From contig DLTN01000098.1 in the NCBI GenBank assembly GCA_002500925.1, forward strand, positions 1-24,602: a stretch of 24,602 nt of DNA, in the 5' to 3' direction. Every line of letters starts with the position of its first letter. The first letter of the stretch is position 1. Shown here piece after piece: positions 23,835 to 24,602 of the stretch. The notes below the pieces were generated by a model that saw only the letters and a program-made list of their open reading frames with translations, made no database searches and was not told the origin of the DNA. A program made the translations under genes and the position numbers. The stretch comes from Gemmatimonadales bacterium UBA7835 (GTDB taxonomy: Bacteria > Gemmatimonadota > Gemmatimonadetes > Longimicrobiales > Gaopeijiaceae).

Positions 23835-24602
23835 ATGCCTGTCACCGAGGACTTCCTCAGCAAACTGTCTAAAAAGCCGGGTGTCTACCTGTTTCGAGGT
23901 GACCGAGATGAGGTTTTGTATGTGGGTAAGGCAAATGTCTTACGCACCCGCGTCCGCAGTTACTTCCGAAAAAGGGAGGACCTGTCTCGAAAAAATCAGA
24001 AATTAGTGGGGCTTATCTCTGGTGTTGAGACGATTGTCGTTGGGAGTGAAAGTGAGGCACTGATACTCGAGGCCAATCTCATAAAAGAGCACCGCCCCCA
24101 CTTTAATATTCTGCTTAGGGACGACAAGAAGTACCCGTATATCAAGGTCACAGTTAAGGAGACATTCCCGCGGGTAGAAGTGACCCGGCGAGTGGTGAGC
24201 GACGGGAGTCGATACTTCGGTCCGTACACTACAGTGGGCCCGATGCGCCAAGCCTTGGACTTGATCAAGCGCATGTATACGGTCCGATCGTGTCGGTACG
24301 ATTTGCCTAAAGACACACCGGAGAGAGCCTGTCTGGATTATCACATTGGTCGCTGTCTGGCACCCTGCGTAGGTCTACAGACCGAAACCTCTTACCGGGA
24401 AATGACGGATGAAATTCTTCGAATTCTGGGCGGCGATACAGAAGGCATACGCACCGCAATTGAGGAGAAGATGCAAGACGCCTCTGCAAGTCTGAACTTT
24501 GAGCAGGCCGCAAAAATGCGAGATATCGTTAGTGGCCTGGATAGTCTAGCACGGGAGCAACGCGTGCACCGAGCACAGGGAGGAAGTTTTGATGTAGTTG
24601 CT
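23835..24602 (+). CDS. uvrC: UvrC, excinuclease ABC subunit C (3' end outside window)
   Basis: Nuclease that makes both incisions in nucleotide excision repair with UvrA and UvrB. From ATG 23835 the frame is open to the right edge, showing 256 residues of about 600. The N-terminal GIY-YIG nuclease domain (3' incision) is seen as KKPGVYLFRGDRDEVLYVGKA, LRTRVRSYF and LIKEHRPHFNILLRDDKKYP. A cysteine-containing block (CRYDLPKD, CLDYHIGRCLAPC) and a UVR motif (LNFEQAAKMRDIV, near residue 221-233) follow. The second nuclease domain and HhH are beyond the edge. It follows murJ by 1 base, a pairing without obvious functional link. Confidence 0.95.
   Translation, partial: MPVTEDFLSKLSKKPGVYLFRGDRDEVLYVGKANVLRTRVRSYFRKREDLSRKNQKLVGLISGVETIVVGSESEALILEANLIKEHRPHFNILLRDDKKYPYIKVTVKETFPRVEVTRRVVSDGSRYFGPYTTVGPMRQALDLIKRMYTVRSCRYDLPKDTPERACLDYHIGRCLAPCVGLQTETSYREMTDEILRILGGDTEGIRTAIEEKMQDASASLNFEQAAKMRDIVSGLDSLAREQRVHRAQGGSFDVVA

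Noticed and set aside
23344..24006. 220-codon + strand frame across the murJ-uvrC junction
   Set aside because: Overlaps two certain genes in another frame; Cys/Arg/Ser-rich without domains.
1..24602. Mobile elements, CRISPR arrays, tRNA or rRNA genes
   Set aside because: No transposase-like frame, repeat-spacer pattern or RNA gene was recognised; nearly all bases are covered by core genes.

Overview
The window reads as a chromosomal segment of a Gram-negative (diderm, LPS-making) bacterium. All 23 genes called lie on the + strand, most of them touching or overlapping. The mix is a fused LpxC-FabZ, an McsA-McsB-ClpC protein-arginine-phosphorylation module, a BshC bacillithiol enzyme and a full Bam/Lol/Lpx envelope set. 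That combination points to the Gemmatimonadota or a related deep diderm phylum. This is an inference from gene content, not from a marker-gene tree. I see no insertion sequence, prophage, CRISPR array, tRNA or rRNA. The region looks like core housekeeping DNA with some unusual junctions.

Layout. (1) 1-4237, RNA and translation: the C-terminal part of RNase R (rnr, cut by the left edge), a possible 40-codon leader ORF, prfB with the classic in-frame UGA +1 frameshift site, and lysS. (2) 4242-6204: a LolC/E-type permease and the LolD ATPase for lipoprotein release. (3) 6250-10388: mcsA, mcsB and clpC, forming arginine-phosphorylation-guided proteolysis without the Firmicute repressor gene ctsR. 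(4) 10385-16808: bamA (its GTG start overlaps the clpC stop), ompH/skp, lpxD, lpxC-fabZ and lpxA. (5) 16855-19830: a 44-codon membrane microprotein gene, lpxB (no ATG/GTG/TTG start available; probably CTG), a DUF374 acyltransferase-like gene and lpxK. (6) 19827-24602: rlmH, bshC, a small membrane/coiled-coil protein gene, murJ and the first 256 codons of uvrC (cut by the right edge).

How the genes fit together. OmpH/Skp and BamA handle outer-membrane proteins. LolCD releases lipoproteins. LpxA, LpxC, LpxD, LpxB and LpxK are the successive lipid A enzymes. FabZ feeds fatty acid synthesis and is fused to LpxC, with which it competes for precursor. MurJ flips lipid II. McsB marks proteins on arginine for ClpC (with ClpP encoded elsewhere), and this quality-control unit sits between the lipoprotein and outer-membrane protein machinery. 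Repeated stop/start overlaps of the form NTGA (GTGA, ATGA, CTGA) suggest extensive translational coupling.

Most interesting points: the arginine-kinase/ClpC unit inside an outer-membrane biogenesis cluster and overlapping bamA; the 44-codon microprotein gene whose stop overlaps an apparent CTG start of lpxB; and the possible leader ORF overlapping prfB. No wholly new multi-gene defence or mobile system is visible. No intergenic stretch exceeds 300 bases, and I found no promoter I could defend.
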